NCBI GenBank assembly: GCA_004154925.1
Contig: QJNS01000753.1
Coordinates: forward strand, 1 to 64,000
Source: Monosporascus cannonballus
Lineage: Eukaryota > Ascomycota > Sordariomycetes > Xylariales
Length of the DNA: 64,000 nucleotides
Direction of reading: 5' to 3'
The position numbers and the translations under genes are program-made. This document shows positions 32,973-45,430 of this stretch, in pieces. A model generated the notes under the pieces. It had not been told where the DNA came from. It did not search any database and worked only from the letters and a program-made list of their open reading frames with translations. How positions within the stretch are numbered: the first letter of the stretch is position 1; the number at the start of each line of letters is the position of its first letter.

Positions 32973-35900
32973 ATGTCGACGTCGAACCGCCCATCCGGCG
33001 ATAATTCGAACGGAGATGGTTCACCGCAAGACGTGGCCTCGCCACCACGGCGCACCAACACCAGTACCAGCTATGTAGCGGCAACATCCAATCCGGAACT
33101 CGATGTTGCGAAGTTGCAGGCACTACCCCCCGAACAGCAAGACCTGTTCTTACTCAACTTCGTGTCAACTTTGAGCAAACACGTCCACGGACTGGCAGCC
33201 GACGACTGCACAGCTCAGCAATTCTACCTCAAGAAGGAGGTCTTCCAGATTCTCAACCTACCGTCCCCGTCACCGAGTCGAGTAATACGAAACACCTTAG
33301 GAAAGATATTGGCGCATGTTTTTAAGAATGGGGACAGAAAGCTCCTGTTCGAGACTGTTAGCGACTTGGTTGGAATCATCGCCAGTGGAAAGTCCAAGAC
33401 CGAAGCAGATATTCGCGCCCGCCATGCCGCTGTCGCCTGTTTGGGAGATGTCTATGCTGCCGCCGGCGACAGCGCCATACCCCAGCACCAGCTTGTGTGT
33501 GGCACACTTGTCAAGATTCTCAAGTCATCGCAGACCCATGCTGGACTCCGAGCTGCTGTCTTCATTGCCCTGGCTAAGATTGTCGGCATGATACGGGGAA
33601 GTCTGGATGAGGTCGTTGCGAGGGACATATGGAAACAGGGGCGAAGCGCCGCCTCGACTGACAAAGGCTCTCTAACCATCGTCTGCGCCTGTCGGTGCCT
33701 AAGGTCGCTCGTGAAATATACCCCCTATTTTGAGAATTCGAGCGATTTCGAAAATCTCAAAGCCGCCATCTTCAAGGCCATCGACTCGGCCTCCCCTCAG
33801 GTCAGGCACGCGGCAGCTGACTGTTTGGCCGAAGCCATGGTTAAAGCCCATTCCGAGACGGCCAGTTCTATGCCAAAGTCCAAGAAGACCAAATCAAAAG
33901 CAAGCAAGCGGGCGTCTATGCAGCCAGGGGCGGTCCTTGATGACGAAGATGATATTCCCTCTTCCCGGCCGGGAAGTCCTGCACCCGGTGGCAAGAAGGG
34001 CCGAGATCTTGCCCTGTCGCTCAATGACATCCTCGGCACCCTAGCAACTCAATATGTACGTCTGTCGACCACCAATAGGGCTAGGGCAGCCATCGGAGTA
34101 TGCTATGGGCGAGTGATAAAACGATTAGGGGAAAGGTTTGTGGAAACGAATTACTTGAGAATTGCGGAAAATTTGACTATTGAGCTCCTGGGTCACCAAA
34201 ACATCACCAATAACCGGTACAGGCTCCTCATGACTAGGCGAATTGTTGACACGGTGCTTCAAGTTGTCATCGGCAGGAGGATCCTAGGGGAGTCGGGCCA
34301 AATAGCTGCGGCCAAAGTGCTCATCAACGACGTGTTCAAGAACTACCCGCAAGCGCTGAAGGAACGGTCTGAGCCAACCAAGCATACCCTCATCGCAGCC
34401 CTCGGCGCTGTTGCTTCGCTTATTGATTCCCTAGGCTCGGCAGCAAATAATTTCGCGGAGGCTTGTAGGGATGGTCTTCTGCAAGTACTACAGCATCCCA
34501 GTTACAGTGTCCAAGTCCATGCATCACATTGCATGAAGACCTTCGTCCTTGCCTGCCCCCAGCAGCTTTTGCCCTGCTTATCCGTTTGCATGAACAGCCT
34601 CAGTCGGGAATTGTCTTTACTCGGCTCCGGGAAGAGTTCTCCCAGGAGATGCGTTGGGTTCGCCCATGGACTGGCTGCGACCCTCAGCGCCAGCCCGGCG
34701 CGCCCGCTCTATGGGTCTCTCGACGTCAATAACCGTGTCTATTCTATGGCGACCGATTTGCTCAAATCCAGTGGAAAGTCTGAGCTTCGTGTCTCGGCCA
34801 CACAGGTCCAGGTTGCGTGGATACTGTTAGGTGGTCTTATGTCTCTGGGGCCCAGTTTCGTCAAGATTCACCTGTCACAGCTGCTCATCCTCTGGAAAAA
34901 TGCGACGCCAAAGCCTCTAGCAAAAGACAATTTCGCCCACCGCAGCATTCTCGAGGTGTCCTACTTGACCCATGTCAAGGAGTGCGCCTTGGGATGTATA
35001 CTGTCGTTCCTCCAATTCAATAGCCGCTTGCTGACAGTGGATGTGTCGAAACGCATTGCTACCATGCTCCAAAACACAAGCGTTTTCCTCAAGATGCTAC
35101 CTTCGAAGAAGACTACCGATGACATATCGCAGAGGTTGGCGCCTGCCTTGCAGTTGTTAGATCTTGATATGATGGCGCAAAGGCGGGTTCTGCAATGCTA
35201 TATCAAGCTTGTTAATCAGAGCCCCCCAGGTGGTAGCGAGGTACTCTTACAGTCCAACCTGTTGACATTGGCGATATCCCTCTTTGCGGACCCGGAGAAC
35301 TACGCAGCAAATTCGCTGAGTGCATCCATTGCCAATGCCGCTGGGACCTTTGAGACAGTGTGGGAGGTTGGGGATAACGCCGGATTTGGAGTGAATGGGC
35401 TGGTTCGCGGCTTCAAATTCAAAAACCTCCCGGGGCAGAAAGACGAATCGGTAGATGGCCCGTCAAAAGACGAGGCCGACCCTGATGATATCATCGACAG
35501 CCTCTTACTATCGCCTATATGCCCGTCGCTAGAACATGACGCTGCCGTCATCTATTCCAGTGATGCGGGTCAAGCGGCAGGTCTACCGGATCCGCCAGCG
35601 ACTGAGGTTGTTAATATGGCAATTCAGCTGTTCGCATTCGCCTTCCCCCTGACGCCCGCTAAGGTGCAAGAGAGTATCCTGGAGCAGATTGCCACCTTCA
35701 TCTCGGCAGGATCCTTGCAACGGGACCCCGGTCGTAAAGCCGCTATCAACGTCAACATTTCTAGTGCGTTGTATTCAACTTTAAAGGTTGCCGTCAAAGA
35801 GACGCAGTCGCCGCCTGGTGATGTGACGAACTTGGCCGTGGAGAAGCTCCTTCAAGAGATGATAAGGGGGTTTGTAACCGACGCAGATCAATATGTTCGC

Positions 35901-38900
35901 AGCCTCGGTTATTGTGCGATCGCACGGTTGTGCAGCACGTGTGGCAACGGCTTTACTAACAACGAAATCAAGTATCTTGTCGACACCATTGTGGGCAACC
36001 GTGAGCCAAGCGCTCGCGCCGGGTGTGCCATGGCACTAGGCGCCATCCAGGCAAAGGTTGGCGGAATGGGCGCGGCATATCATCTCAAGACAATCACGGG
36101 CATCTTAATGTCTCTTTGCAATGATCCGCACCCCACCGTCCATTTCTGGGCCCTGGAGGCTTTGGCCAACGCCGCAGACGCGGCAGGTCTCGGATTTGGG
36201 CCTTTTGTATCCGGTACACTCGGTATGCTCGCTCAGTTGTACCTCTCAGAGACGCACCACTCGGAAGTAGCATCGCCAATATCTATGAGCTTGGAGCTGG
36301 AACTTTCTACGACGGCAGCAATCACGCGCTGTCTCGATTCGATTGTTAACGTTCTGGGCCCGGACCTGCAGGACTCGACGAAATCCAGGGAGTTGATTCT
36401 TACCTTGGTCGGTCAGCTTCAGAGCGAGGAGGACATCCTGGTACAACGGGCCAGTTTAGCCTGTTTGGAGCATCTGGCCCTCTACGCTCCTGGCCACCTG
36501 GTATTCGCTGACTATGTCAAGACGTTGCAGAAGTACCTCAGCTCCGAACATCGCGACCTACGCGACGTCGCTGTCGACAGTCTCTATAATCTCATGAAGC
36601 GGAACTCGTACGACGTGCTCGCAGCCGCAGACCCAGGATTCGAGGATCAGCTCTGGCTCGTACTAGATGTCTCACCCCAGCACGATGGAATCCGTAACCT
36701 CGTTCGGAATTGGATACGGCAGACCTTCTTGACAGATACCGGGGCTTGGCTACTGCGCTTCCAGAATGTCCACAAGATGACTCGGCCAAAGGCAACCGAG
36801 GAGACACGAGTCACCGAAACCAAAACTGGCCCTGCAATTGAGCTCCAAGACGAAGAGGTTGCCGGTTTCGCCGCAGCTGGCGGGGCTGCTAAAGACGATA
36901 AGGAACGATCCAACTCGGAAGCGGAACCTCTGCGCTGGCAGGTTCGGACATTCGTGATGAGTTGCCTGAATGACATCTTCGTCCTGATTGCAAAGGATGT
37001 GGCCACGAATGGCGAGTCCCCTGCCCAGGTAGCGCTGCAAGGCAGGATCGGCGACGTCGTCAGGATGGCATTCTCTGCTTCAACATCTAGCGTTTTAGAA
37101 TCGAGGATCTGGGGATTGAAGATAATAGGGGCCGTCCTAAAGATGTTCGGCAGGACACCGGATCCCGATTTTGACGAAGCCATGCTTCTGGAACAGTACC
37201 AAGCTCAGATCGGCTCGGCACTAACCCCGGCATTTGCCGCAGATTCCTCCCCGGAACTAGCTTCGGAAGCTGTCAATGTCTGCGCCGCCTTCATCTCGAC
37301 GGGCATCGTCACCGATGTGGACCGCATGGGGCGAATCCTGAAAACCCTCGTCACCGCACTCGAAAACTTCTCGTCGGAAACGGAGAACGCCGGGATCGGC
37401 GACCTTAGAGGACTAAGTTCTAACGCACAGGTCATGGTGAAGATGTCGGTCTTTTCAGCTTGGGCAGATCTTCAGGTAGCCAGCTCTGAGCAGAAGTATC
37501 TTCTCGACGTGCTCAAGCCCCATATTAGAACATTGACACCTCTTTGGTTGGCCTCTTTGCGAGAGTTCGCTCGTTTGAGGTTCGAGCCTGACATCTCCAT
37601 GACGCTAGGCCCTCCATCTATGTCGGGCAGTCTTGACACCATTTACTCCGCTCTCAACCGCGATACGCTCCTCAAATTCTACCAAGACTCCTGGCTAAAG
37701 CTTGTTGATGCCATCGCAAGCCTTATCGAACAGGACAGCGAATTCGTCTTTGACGCGCTAGACGGCAAGGAGACTGACGCGCCGTCCACTAATGGGCAGA
37801 GCAAAGGCGCCGACATCAACTATCGGGATGAGCCGGTGGCTTTCTTCTTCGTCCTCTTTGGTATCGCGTTCGAGGCGCTTGCCACGAGACCTGGCCAGAC
37901 TGATTCGTTGGCCACACAGGAGCAGACGCTTGAGATTCTCCAGGCTCTTAAGAAGATCCTCCACCCAAGCGTCTCAGGTCATGCCATTTATCGTGAAGCG
38001 ATCTTCTCCGAAACCATGGACTTGCTTGACCGCCTCGTGCTGATGGAGGGCCTTGATGTCCAAGGCGTTATTGTCGAGATAGCGCGTGCCCTCTGCGTGG
38101 CTCATCCATCAGCCAGGAAGAAAGAGCAGCCCGATGACGGTGACCTCTCCGAGGATATTGAGCAGCTGTTCGAGCTGACGCGGATCATCGTGCTGGTGTT
38201 GTCAGGATTGCTGCCCAACCTCACTGAAGCGAACCAGCCCGTCCGCCACCAGCTGACCGAAGAGGCCGTCCTTCTTATCCGAACAAGCCTCAACGCCATC
38301 GTCGACGCCGCCGAAGTGTTCCCTGCCATCATCAAGACGGACCTGCATGCTTGCATCATTCATGTCTTCGCCACCATCCTCGCAACGCCAGGCCCCTGCC
38401 AAGATGTCATCGTACCCCAGGCGCTGCCCATGTTCAAGCGCTTCGTCGCCAGTATGTCCGATTCTTGCCGAGGGAAGCCCTCCGCAGTCGATACTCAGAT
38501 TCAGGGTTGTCTGCGTCGGTTCATGAGTATTTATCTTACTGCGCAAAAGCGCGAGGCGCCATCTTCGCTACAGTGCGTTAAGAACTGTCTCCTTGCTATT
38601 ACCATCCTCTTTACAGGTGGCACCAACCGGCTCCCTGCCAGCGATCCCGTGGTTACTAGGTTCCTTGACGAGGCTATGGACTGCCTGAGCGACCGCATGG
38701 TGAGTAATATCCTCAATGCCTTCTAAAAACCCTGCACCCTGCTGACAGGAACTGCTTCAGACCGCCAAGATTGCCGCCAACTGCATCAAGTCTCTGCTCT
38801 TACAGCCCTCGCCCACACCCGCGGACGTATCCATAGCCCGCTACCTGCTCCCGCGACTGGTCGCTTTCGTGGCGAATACGGAGCCCGAAGACCCGGAGCG

Positions 38901-39258
38901 GGCGCGGGGCCTGGTAGCACACACGCTGACACAGTACGTATCCTCGCCCGCCCTCGGCAGCGAGACCCACAAGCAAATCGCCATGTCGGTCGTGGCGCCG
39001 GCGCTGCTGTCACGCGCCGCCACCGAGGGCGATGGCGGCGGCGGGACGGTTCACCGCGAGACGAGCGCCAGGCTGCTGGAGCTCGCGTCGGCGGACCAAA
39101 CGGCGTTCCGCGGCGTCGTGGCCAGCATGAACGAGGGCCAGAAGGCCTTCATGGAAGAGATCATCCGCTCCGGCCGCCAGACGGGCGGCGATAGGAGCGA
39201 TGGCGGGAGCAGAGGGCAGCCGACCATCGCTTTGAAGATGGACTTTGGGGCCGCGTAG
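32973..39258 (+). CDS. LAA1: Laa1/HEATR5-type giant HEAT-repeat protein (AP-1 accessory), two exons
   Basis: Laa1 (human HEATR5B/p200) binds the AP-1 clathrin adaptor and helps place it on trans-Golgi/endosome membranes. The model joins 32973-38699 and 38761-39258 (about 2074 aa). The intron starts GTGAGT at 38700; an alternative acceptor (CTGACAG at 38748) would keep frame and add ELLQ. The N-terminus matches the family: LPPEQQDLFLLNFVSTL, then AVACLGDVYAAAGD and helical repeats throughout. A Lys/Ser-rich linker with DDEDDIPSSRPGSP lies near residue 330. Further hallmarks are VQVHASHCMKTFVLACP, VRSLGYCAIARLCSTCG and DPHPTVHFWALEALANAAD. There are no membrane segments. Family assignment rests on overall pattern and size, and is strong. 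Confidence 0.88.
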
Positions 39259-40994
39259 GGATGAGGCGTCGAAGGTAGATGGGAATGGGGGGGATAGGGT
39301 GGACTGGGTGAAATCGCTGCTTTGAGTGGCTCTAATGACGTGGCTTGAATCATAGGGAGCCGAAACGGTAGTATTCGGACCCCTATCTGATATATGACTC
39401 AGCGGAATATTATAGTGGGAATGAATCTGCAACTCTCCAGTTCTGATAGCCATGTTGTAGATGGAATGACGGTCTGACAATGTGTTGGACGGGTAGCTTG
39501 ACCCAATGTTACTCTTGCTACCGTGAAGGCGTCTAATACCTGATCACTATGCTATCGGCGTGGAGACATGTGAATTTGACTAGGTTACTGTGCTCTCGCA
39601 GTGTTTATATATGCAAGCTGGAAGCCGGTAGTTATATGATGACCCGAATAGGGTTTGACAGGCATTGTATGCAGCGTGGACGGCTCAATCACACCAGTTC
39701 AGTGCTAGTCGTTTCTGTTGATGACAACTAGTTATAGAGGCTAGCTATGGCAGACATGGAGGCAAACAACAACCGTGGCTTGTTGCAGAGTAGCTGACTT
39801 AGGCTCCCCGTTGCAGGCATTTGGAATGGTAACTCGAAGTAATAGCCAGCCGTACACCTTTTTCCCGATAATTTTTCCTCTAAGTGTCGGACGCGTCCTA
39901 ACCAACTATAGTTATATTTTCTCTCTCTCTTTGCTCCTCTCCCCTTCCCCGCTGTACGGGAGTACCGTTCACTCAGCGGAAGTTTCCGAAACGAGTGCAC
40001 CGTTTGTAGCAACTAGACGTTCATCATTCCGAACTCAGACGACATTGTAGGCGACCAATTCCCAATTTCGCTGTCCTATGAAGCCAAGGCATCGATCACA
40101 GCCTTCCCCACACTCACAGAATGTGGTAATCAGATCGAGCCTACGCTCGGAGAATACCGCCGCGAACAGCATGCGGTGGAATGTTGGTTTAGAACTAATA
40201 TCCCGCGTCCTACGCAACTCTCCGGAGACACCTTTGGATCAGGCGACCCAGGGCTTAGAAGGCGCGCAGTTCACGCCCCGGTAAAGGTGTGTAGACCTGT
40301 GACTTGAAGAAATAAGTTCAAGCGGCTGTTTTCAAGGGCTTTCCGGGACACAGGTGGCTACGCAGAACTAACAGCAGTGACAGAGGACGCACACCTGGGA
40401 GTGTCTTGGCTTCACCACGGCGCACCGCGTCTCCGGCGCCGAGGCCCGACCACAATACACGGCCATGGGTACCCTTTATCACCCGAACGCGCCTCTGCAC
40501 AACCGTTAATTGCAGTGGGAGGGCACCCTTTCCTTCACGGTTCACAATTTTGCCTTTGTCGGGGCACTTCGGGCGTCGTCACAAATATTTCGACATCAGG
40601 GTGACATCGCAGCCACGATCCGTCGAGGCGTCAAACTGGTAGAATGCTTGACATTTCCGAGTTTAGCCTGCGGCTCTTCGGCCCCACGGCATATACAACT
40701 GAGAAGAAGAAAACGCTCTCCGAGGGCAGTTTAATGGTGTAGTAAGGCACCATTATCAACAGCCAAGAGTGGAGTGAGATCCTAGGTCGGCGAAGTCACG
40801 GGTCTCGGCCGCCTGTGATCTGCCTTGCGAAGCATATGGATCATTTACCGTATTATGGTTAAACGTTGATTATTCCGCTTCGTATGTGCCACGTCTGTCT
40901 CACATCACGAGGAAGGTGATACTGCCAGTGTCAGTGGGAATACGTCTTCCAATGAGATCTTGATATAAGCCTTATGTCATCACGTTGCCACAGC
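39259..40994. other. 1.7-kb intergenic region; no gene supported
   Basis: Contains a CT-rich tract at about 39917-39952 that looks like a fungal core promoter, yet no convincing coding frame follows it (longest 68 codons at 40078). Overlapping short frames near 40.3-40.7 kb lack motifs. Confidence 0.45.
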
Positions 40995-41789
40995 TTACTT
41001 GGGCCCTTCGGGCGCCGTTAATCCCAACCCCACGAATTTATCGTATACAATCTCACTGACTGCTTTCATACCGTTGGCATTTAGGTGATAAGCGCTCCCA
41101 GAAAGCAACAGTTTCCAGCTGAAACCGTTCACCCATGGGTCATTGGACCCGATGCCATGGCCCCGGCTCGGCTCATCAACACCGACCCGTTCGCACCAGG
41201 GTGCTCTCTCCTTGGTAGCCTTCACTGTTGCCTCCAGCAGCTTCGCACTCACTGCGCGGTGGTGCTCCACACGGTCGCGCGTGAAAACAACGTCCACGCC
41301 GGGCCGGACGTCGGGTCCCAAAACGGTGGCATACTCGACGACAATGACTTTCGCTTTGGGCACCTTAGAATGGATCGCATCAAGGACGGTCCCGTACCGC
41401 GCAGCAAGTGCATCGGTATCTAAGACGTCGCCAAGGGGTGCGCCTTTCCCTAGTAACCAGGTGGCTGTCACCCCAACCCAGGAGGATGACAGCGTGTCCT
41501 CGAACATGCTTCCGATGTACCCGATGTCATTGCCGCCCCCGAGCACCAGGACGACGTCTGCATCCGTGGGCATTAAGTCGATCTGAGGCGGAAAGTCGTC
41601 CTGGGGTTCAGATATGAGATTTAAAAGTGTCGCGCCCGAGACGGAAAGGTCCGTTAGTTTGGCGTTGATGCGTTTAGAGAGCAGACAGGCGAAATTGGCT
41701 CCCGATCGCATTGCCTTGCTGTTGGCTACGGGCGGGATTCCCGGGCCGGCAGCGAAGGAAGACCCTATCTGCACGATATGAAGGGGCAT
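40995..41789 (-). CDS. SGNH/GDSL-type hydrolase
   Basis: A 264-residue protein of the SGNH hydrolase fold, probably an esterase; the substrate cannot be told. Block I is IGSSFAAGPGI near the N-terminus (nucleophile Ser), block III is LGGGNDIGY (oxyanion Asn), and block V is the C-terminal SAYHLNANGM (catalytic His, although the usual D-x-x-H Asp position is occupied by Ser-Ala-Tyr). The region VVVEYATVLGPDVRPG lies between. The ATG at 41787-41789 (MPLHIVQIGSSF) is chosen because the frame's 79 upstream codons are not conserved in character and begin without an ATG. No signal peptide is evident from this start, so it is probably intracellular. It neighbours a decayed esterase gene. Confidence 0.83.
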   Translation of the reverse strand: MPLHIVQIGSSFAAGPGIPPVANSKAMRSGANFACLLSKRINAKLTDLSVSGATLLNLISEPQDDFPPQIDLMPTDADVVLVLGGGNDIGYIGSMFEDTLSSSWVGVTATWLLGKGAPLGDVLDTDALAARYGTVLDAIHSKVPKAKVIVVEYATVLGPDVRPGVDVVFTRDRVEHHRAVSAKLLEATVKATKERAPWCERVGVDEPSRGHGIGSNDPWVNGFSWKLLLSGSAYHLNANGMKAVSEIVYDKFVGLGLTAPEGPK

Positions 41790-42310
41790 GTTCCAGATCG
41801 TGGGAGACGAAACCGACTGGTGAGCGTAGAAAACAGAGAGTAAAACTTGGGTGACTCCAACCTCAAAGGTGATCCTACCTCTCACTGGCAGTGAAAGACT
41901 TGCCGTATATATTCTATGGATGTGGAAATGTGAGAAGTAAGACAGCGTCGTCGGAACACCGAATGATATGGGATGGGGGAGGGTCCCATTTATCCGGCAA
42001 TAACCAATCAGATCAAACCAAACCAAACGCTTCGCGTCTTCGGCAGTTCATCTATTCGCAAGAAGCCGGAATGTTCCTTTTCATATTACTGTACGACACG
42101 TCTTGGATAAGGAACCATCGTGCTATGACGCTCCTGGGTATCGACAGTCAAACGAACAATCCGCGTGGATCTTAGGGCAAGGATCACAGTTACCATAAAC
42201 ATGGGCATGTACTTAATCTATCTTACCTATTCCATCAATGCTCGATATATTTAGAATGGCTCCTCTTGCTATCTTAGGGATATCCTAGAAGTCAGCAATT
42301 TATACACAAC
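41790..42310. promoter_or_regulatory. Upstream region of the SGNH hydrolase gene
   Basis: About 0.5 kb between the hydrolase start and the 3' end of the esterase relic. AACCAATCAGATC near 42002-42014 contains a CCAAT pentamer. No gene seen. Confidence 0.35.
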
Positions 42311-44414
42311 CTACGGAGGTAATGAACACGGCACGTGAAATACTCCTATTAGCGGCCATCTAATCCTTATCAGTGGTTGTTGCTGAGCTGCCGCATATTC
42401 ATTGAGGGCGTCGTTGATCTCGTTCCAGAACGCGCACGATTCATAGTCGACCACTGTCACTTCGCTCTCGTCTTTAAACTTTACACCCATATTCATGTCC
42501 GCGGTCCAAGCCGGCCACGTACCGGTATCGTCGTCCGGCGTCCCAAACTCCGCCATGTTAGTCCAAGCCCGGCCCATAGTGCGCGTGATCTCCTGTTCTG
42601 ATTCAGAGAAGGTACAGTCACCGTCCGGAGGGGGCATATTGTGCGTCATGTTGAACACGAATGTGCTGAACCTAGCAGCGCCATGGCTTAGTTAGCTAAC
42701 CGACTAGTGGAAATAGCTTCGGCCACTCTGGTATTCTTATCTCTTGGCTACCACTGTTTTTATCTGTATTTAAGGGGGGTTCACCACCTTCACCTTCTAT
42801 GGAAGACCTTCTAGAGGTCAGGCAACCTGTTAATACACTTTTTCTTCAGTTATATGCTTCTGTGTGTGATGTCAGGGTCTCACAGAATGGAATCTCGCTG
42901 GTGTGAGTTGCCCCCAGGAACGACAGATATTCGTCTGGAATGGCCGCAAACCATGGACAGCTGGGCGAGTGGGCGAAGCGATAGCTCCATACGGGAATGC
43001 TCTTTTCGTTCGCACAAAGAAGCGCGCGATGACCGGGGCATTTGTAGGACACTTCCGTGATAATATATACTAGAGCGGCGGCGACCGATCCGTTGAGCAC
43101 AGCGTCGAGGGAGAAGGTCTCATTGACGTGGGAGGCGAGCGGTCCGAAGTTTAAGGTTAGAAACTCATCGTAGTCCGATGGTGTGAGGGTCGGCGCCGCC
43201 TCGCCGTATGTGCCTAGGACAAAGAAGGCGCCTTCGTCCGAGGTAGAGCCTATTATCGAGGGAACTTAGAGTCCCACAGCAGATGGCTGCTTGGGAATGA
43301 CGACCTCATCAACTAGTGGACCCCATGCGCCTCTTGAGCCATTGCGATTGAGGGCTGAAGCGACGCCGATGGCGGGCTCAGTTGGCATGGTTTGAAAGGC
43401 AGCCTGGAGCTCTGTTGGTGACGCAGCGTGGAGACATACCAACTGTATTGTACGTAAATATTGAAACGGGACTTCGATATCTGGAATAAATGAGAACGAA
43501 GTCCTTACATCTGGTGTACTGCAGTTCAACTTGTCAAGAAAAATTTTCTGGAATACTTGTGCGTCGGCCACGGTCGCAAGGTCTCTCCCACCAGCCGACT
43601 CTAGGGCCGCAGCTCTCATTAAAGCCGTCGCCTCGGTAGTGTAGCGAGGACGAAGCCGTTGACAGCCCCGGCAGACTGTTCAAATAGGAGTACTGTCGTC
43701 TTCGAACAAGTATCTGTCAGCATACATGCTCGTGCGCATATCGGTTGACTTCGGCAGCACCGGGAAACTATCCGGGTCGCCTCCGAAATGCCTTATATTT
43801 CCGTTACCCACTCCAACCCGAGCTCCTGGTCCATAATTCCGTAATTGCCTCTTAACCCTAAGTCTGACAGCGCTAGGAAGCCTAGGGGACCTAGGCGGTA
43901 GTTGATCGAAACGACCACGGAGTCCAGCGCGGAATGGCAACCATTATAGGTTGGGTTCGACGCTTTACCCCCCTCATTGCTTCCGCCGTACAGCCAGACC
44001 TTGACTGGGAGATTAGATTCTGGCGTGGCAGAAGTTGGAGCCCAGACCTTCAAGTAAAGGCTATGTGGATGAATGAGTAAGGACCCTTTAGGGGGCCACA
44101 CAAATGGGCACTGCTTACCAATCCTCGCTTTGCGGCCCCGTCTCCGCGTACAGCGTCCCAAATTGAATACACGATGGTGTTGGTTTCGTGGCGTTGATTA
44201 CACCGCGATAGGAAGCCGAAGGCGGTTCAGGGGGTGCATATCGCAACTTTCCGACAGGCGGTTTCGCGTAAGGAATGGAGAAAAAGTAGTTCACATCTGT
44301 TGGCTCGTACTTGCCGCCCTGAATCGGGACATTACGCGTCTGGACAACCTTTGAATCGATGGTGTCGACCAATCCTAACAAGACTGAGAAATCAATAATA
44401 CCAGACAAGCGCAT
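42311..44414 (-). pseudogene. Decayed type-B carboxylesterase/lipase
   Basis: Alpha/beta-hydrolase (carboxylesterase type B) fragments lie in order on the minus strand: VNYFFSIPYAKPPVGKLRYA, then SEDC-LYLKVWAPT after a good intron, VKVWLYGGSNEGG, SVVVSINYRLGPLGFLAL, GNYGIMDQELGLEWV, the nucleophile elbow, GSTSDEGAFFV, GATHTSEIPF (catalytic His region) and a normal-looking C-terminus. Lesions seen are a one-base loss near 43800 (between LEWVT and NIRHFGG), a one-base loss near 43633 (after VLATLP), an in-frame TAA at 43266-43268, and a nucleophile elbow (43667-43681) reading E-Q-S-A-G instead of G-x-S-x-G. The last intron also cannot be closed in frame. The N-terminal Met at 44412-44414 begins a weak signal peptide. 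Several independent lesions argue against sequencing error alone. Confidence 0.8.
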
Positions 44415-45430
44415 CCTAAAGCTGTCGTCCTCAGCCCTGCCGTACTGGTGTGTTAAGGCATGCAGTAACGTCAATCACTGCAAGGTGTAGCACTTATATG
44501 TGTCAGATAAAACATCCGACCCCGGCTATTTCCAGCACTGCCATCAGCACGTCACAGGTGGCTGCTTATAGGGACTGCGCCAGCATAGGAGCGGCCATTC
44601 TTAGGCTCGCTGGCGAGCAATGCTCGGAGGGCAAGCACCAAACCCATTGTCGACTTCTAATATTGGACGCAAAGCACGTACGGGTATTGACCCCATTGAG
44701 CTCTAAGCGGATAAACTTCATGTGGACGGCGTTTTACGGAGTATGGCTAACACTGGCTATATCAAAATATCAGAATCCTCATCAGATATCTGATTAGTGA
44801 CAAAGGGCCCACAATGGCATTTTGTGCACGATTTCTCCGGGCATGCCATAAACTTCGGTGATTATCGCAAAATTACCCAATAAAAACAACCAATCGCCCC
44901 TATTTCCCGTTCAGGACAACACGCGACAGTGAAAGCTCTAGCTAATGGTGAGAACTGTTATACTGACGCCCATGGCGCTTCATCATGTAACGTACTTACG
45001 TAATGTTTGAGGTTATCATATTAATACAATTCAACTATGTACATTATGGCAGAGGCGAGCATGGATTATCTTGGTAACGGCTTAAACAATTCGGTAGAGC
45101 GCAGTATTAGGCCCCTGGTACACGTACACGGGCTTCGTTCTATTGTCATGCACGGTGTGCTGGCACTCATCAGGCTCGCAACGACGTTTTCATCTTGTCA
45201 AGGGCTTGGACTACGCATCTGATAGGGCTCAGCGTAGATTGCTTCAGTCGCCTTCGGCGGTCACAGAAATAAGTTGTAACCTGGGGTCTCATTGGGGGCC
45301 TGTCAGAGTATTCAATTGACTCGTATGGGGCTGCTATGACAGCCTGGTTTCGCCTATCCTTCCTGTTCCTTCTTCTGCCAGACTGAACTGGTGAACTCTT
45401 TCTCGTTTGTTACTTTCCTTCCCGATCGTC
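44415..45430. other. 1-kb intergenic region between two relics
   Basis: Short frames only (up to 115 codons at 44450, antisense-like and without motifs). Composition is close to the neighbouring decayed region. No intact gene is supported. Confidence 0.4.

Noticed and set aside
39917..40284. CT-rich tract followed by a 68-codon frame
   Set aside because: The tract looks promoter-like but the frame has no conserved character or splice continuation.
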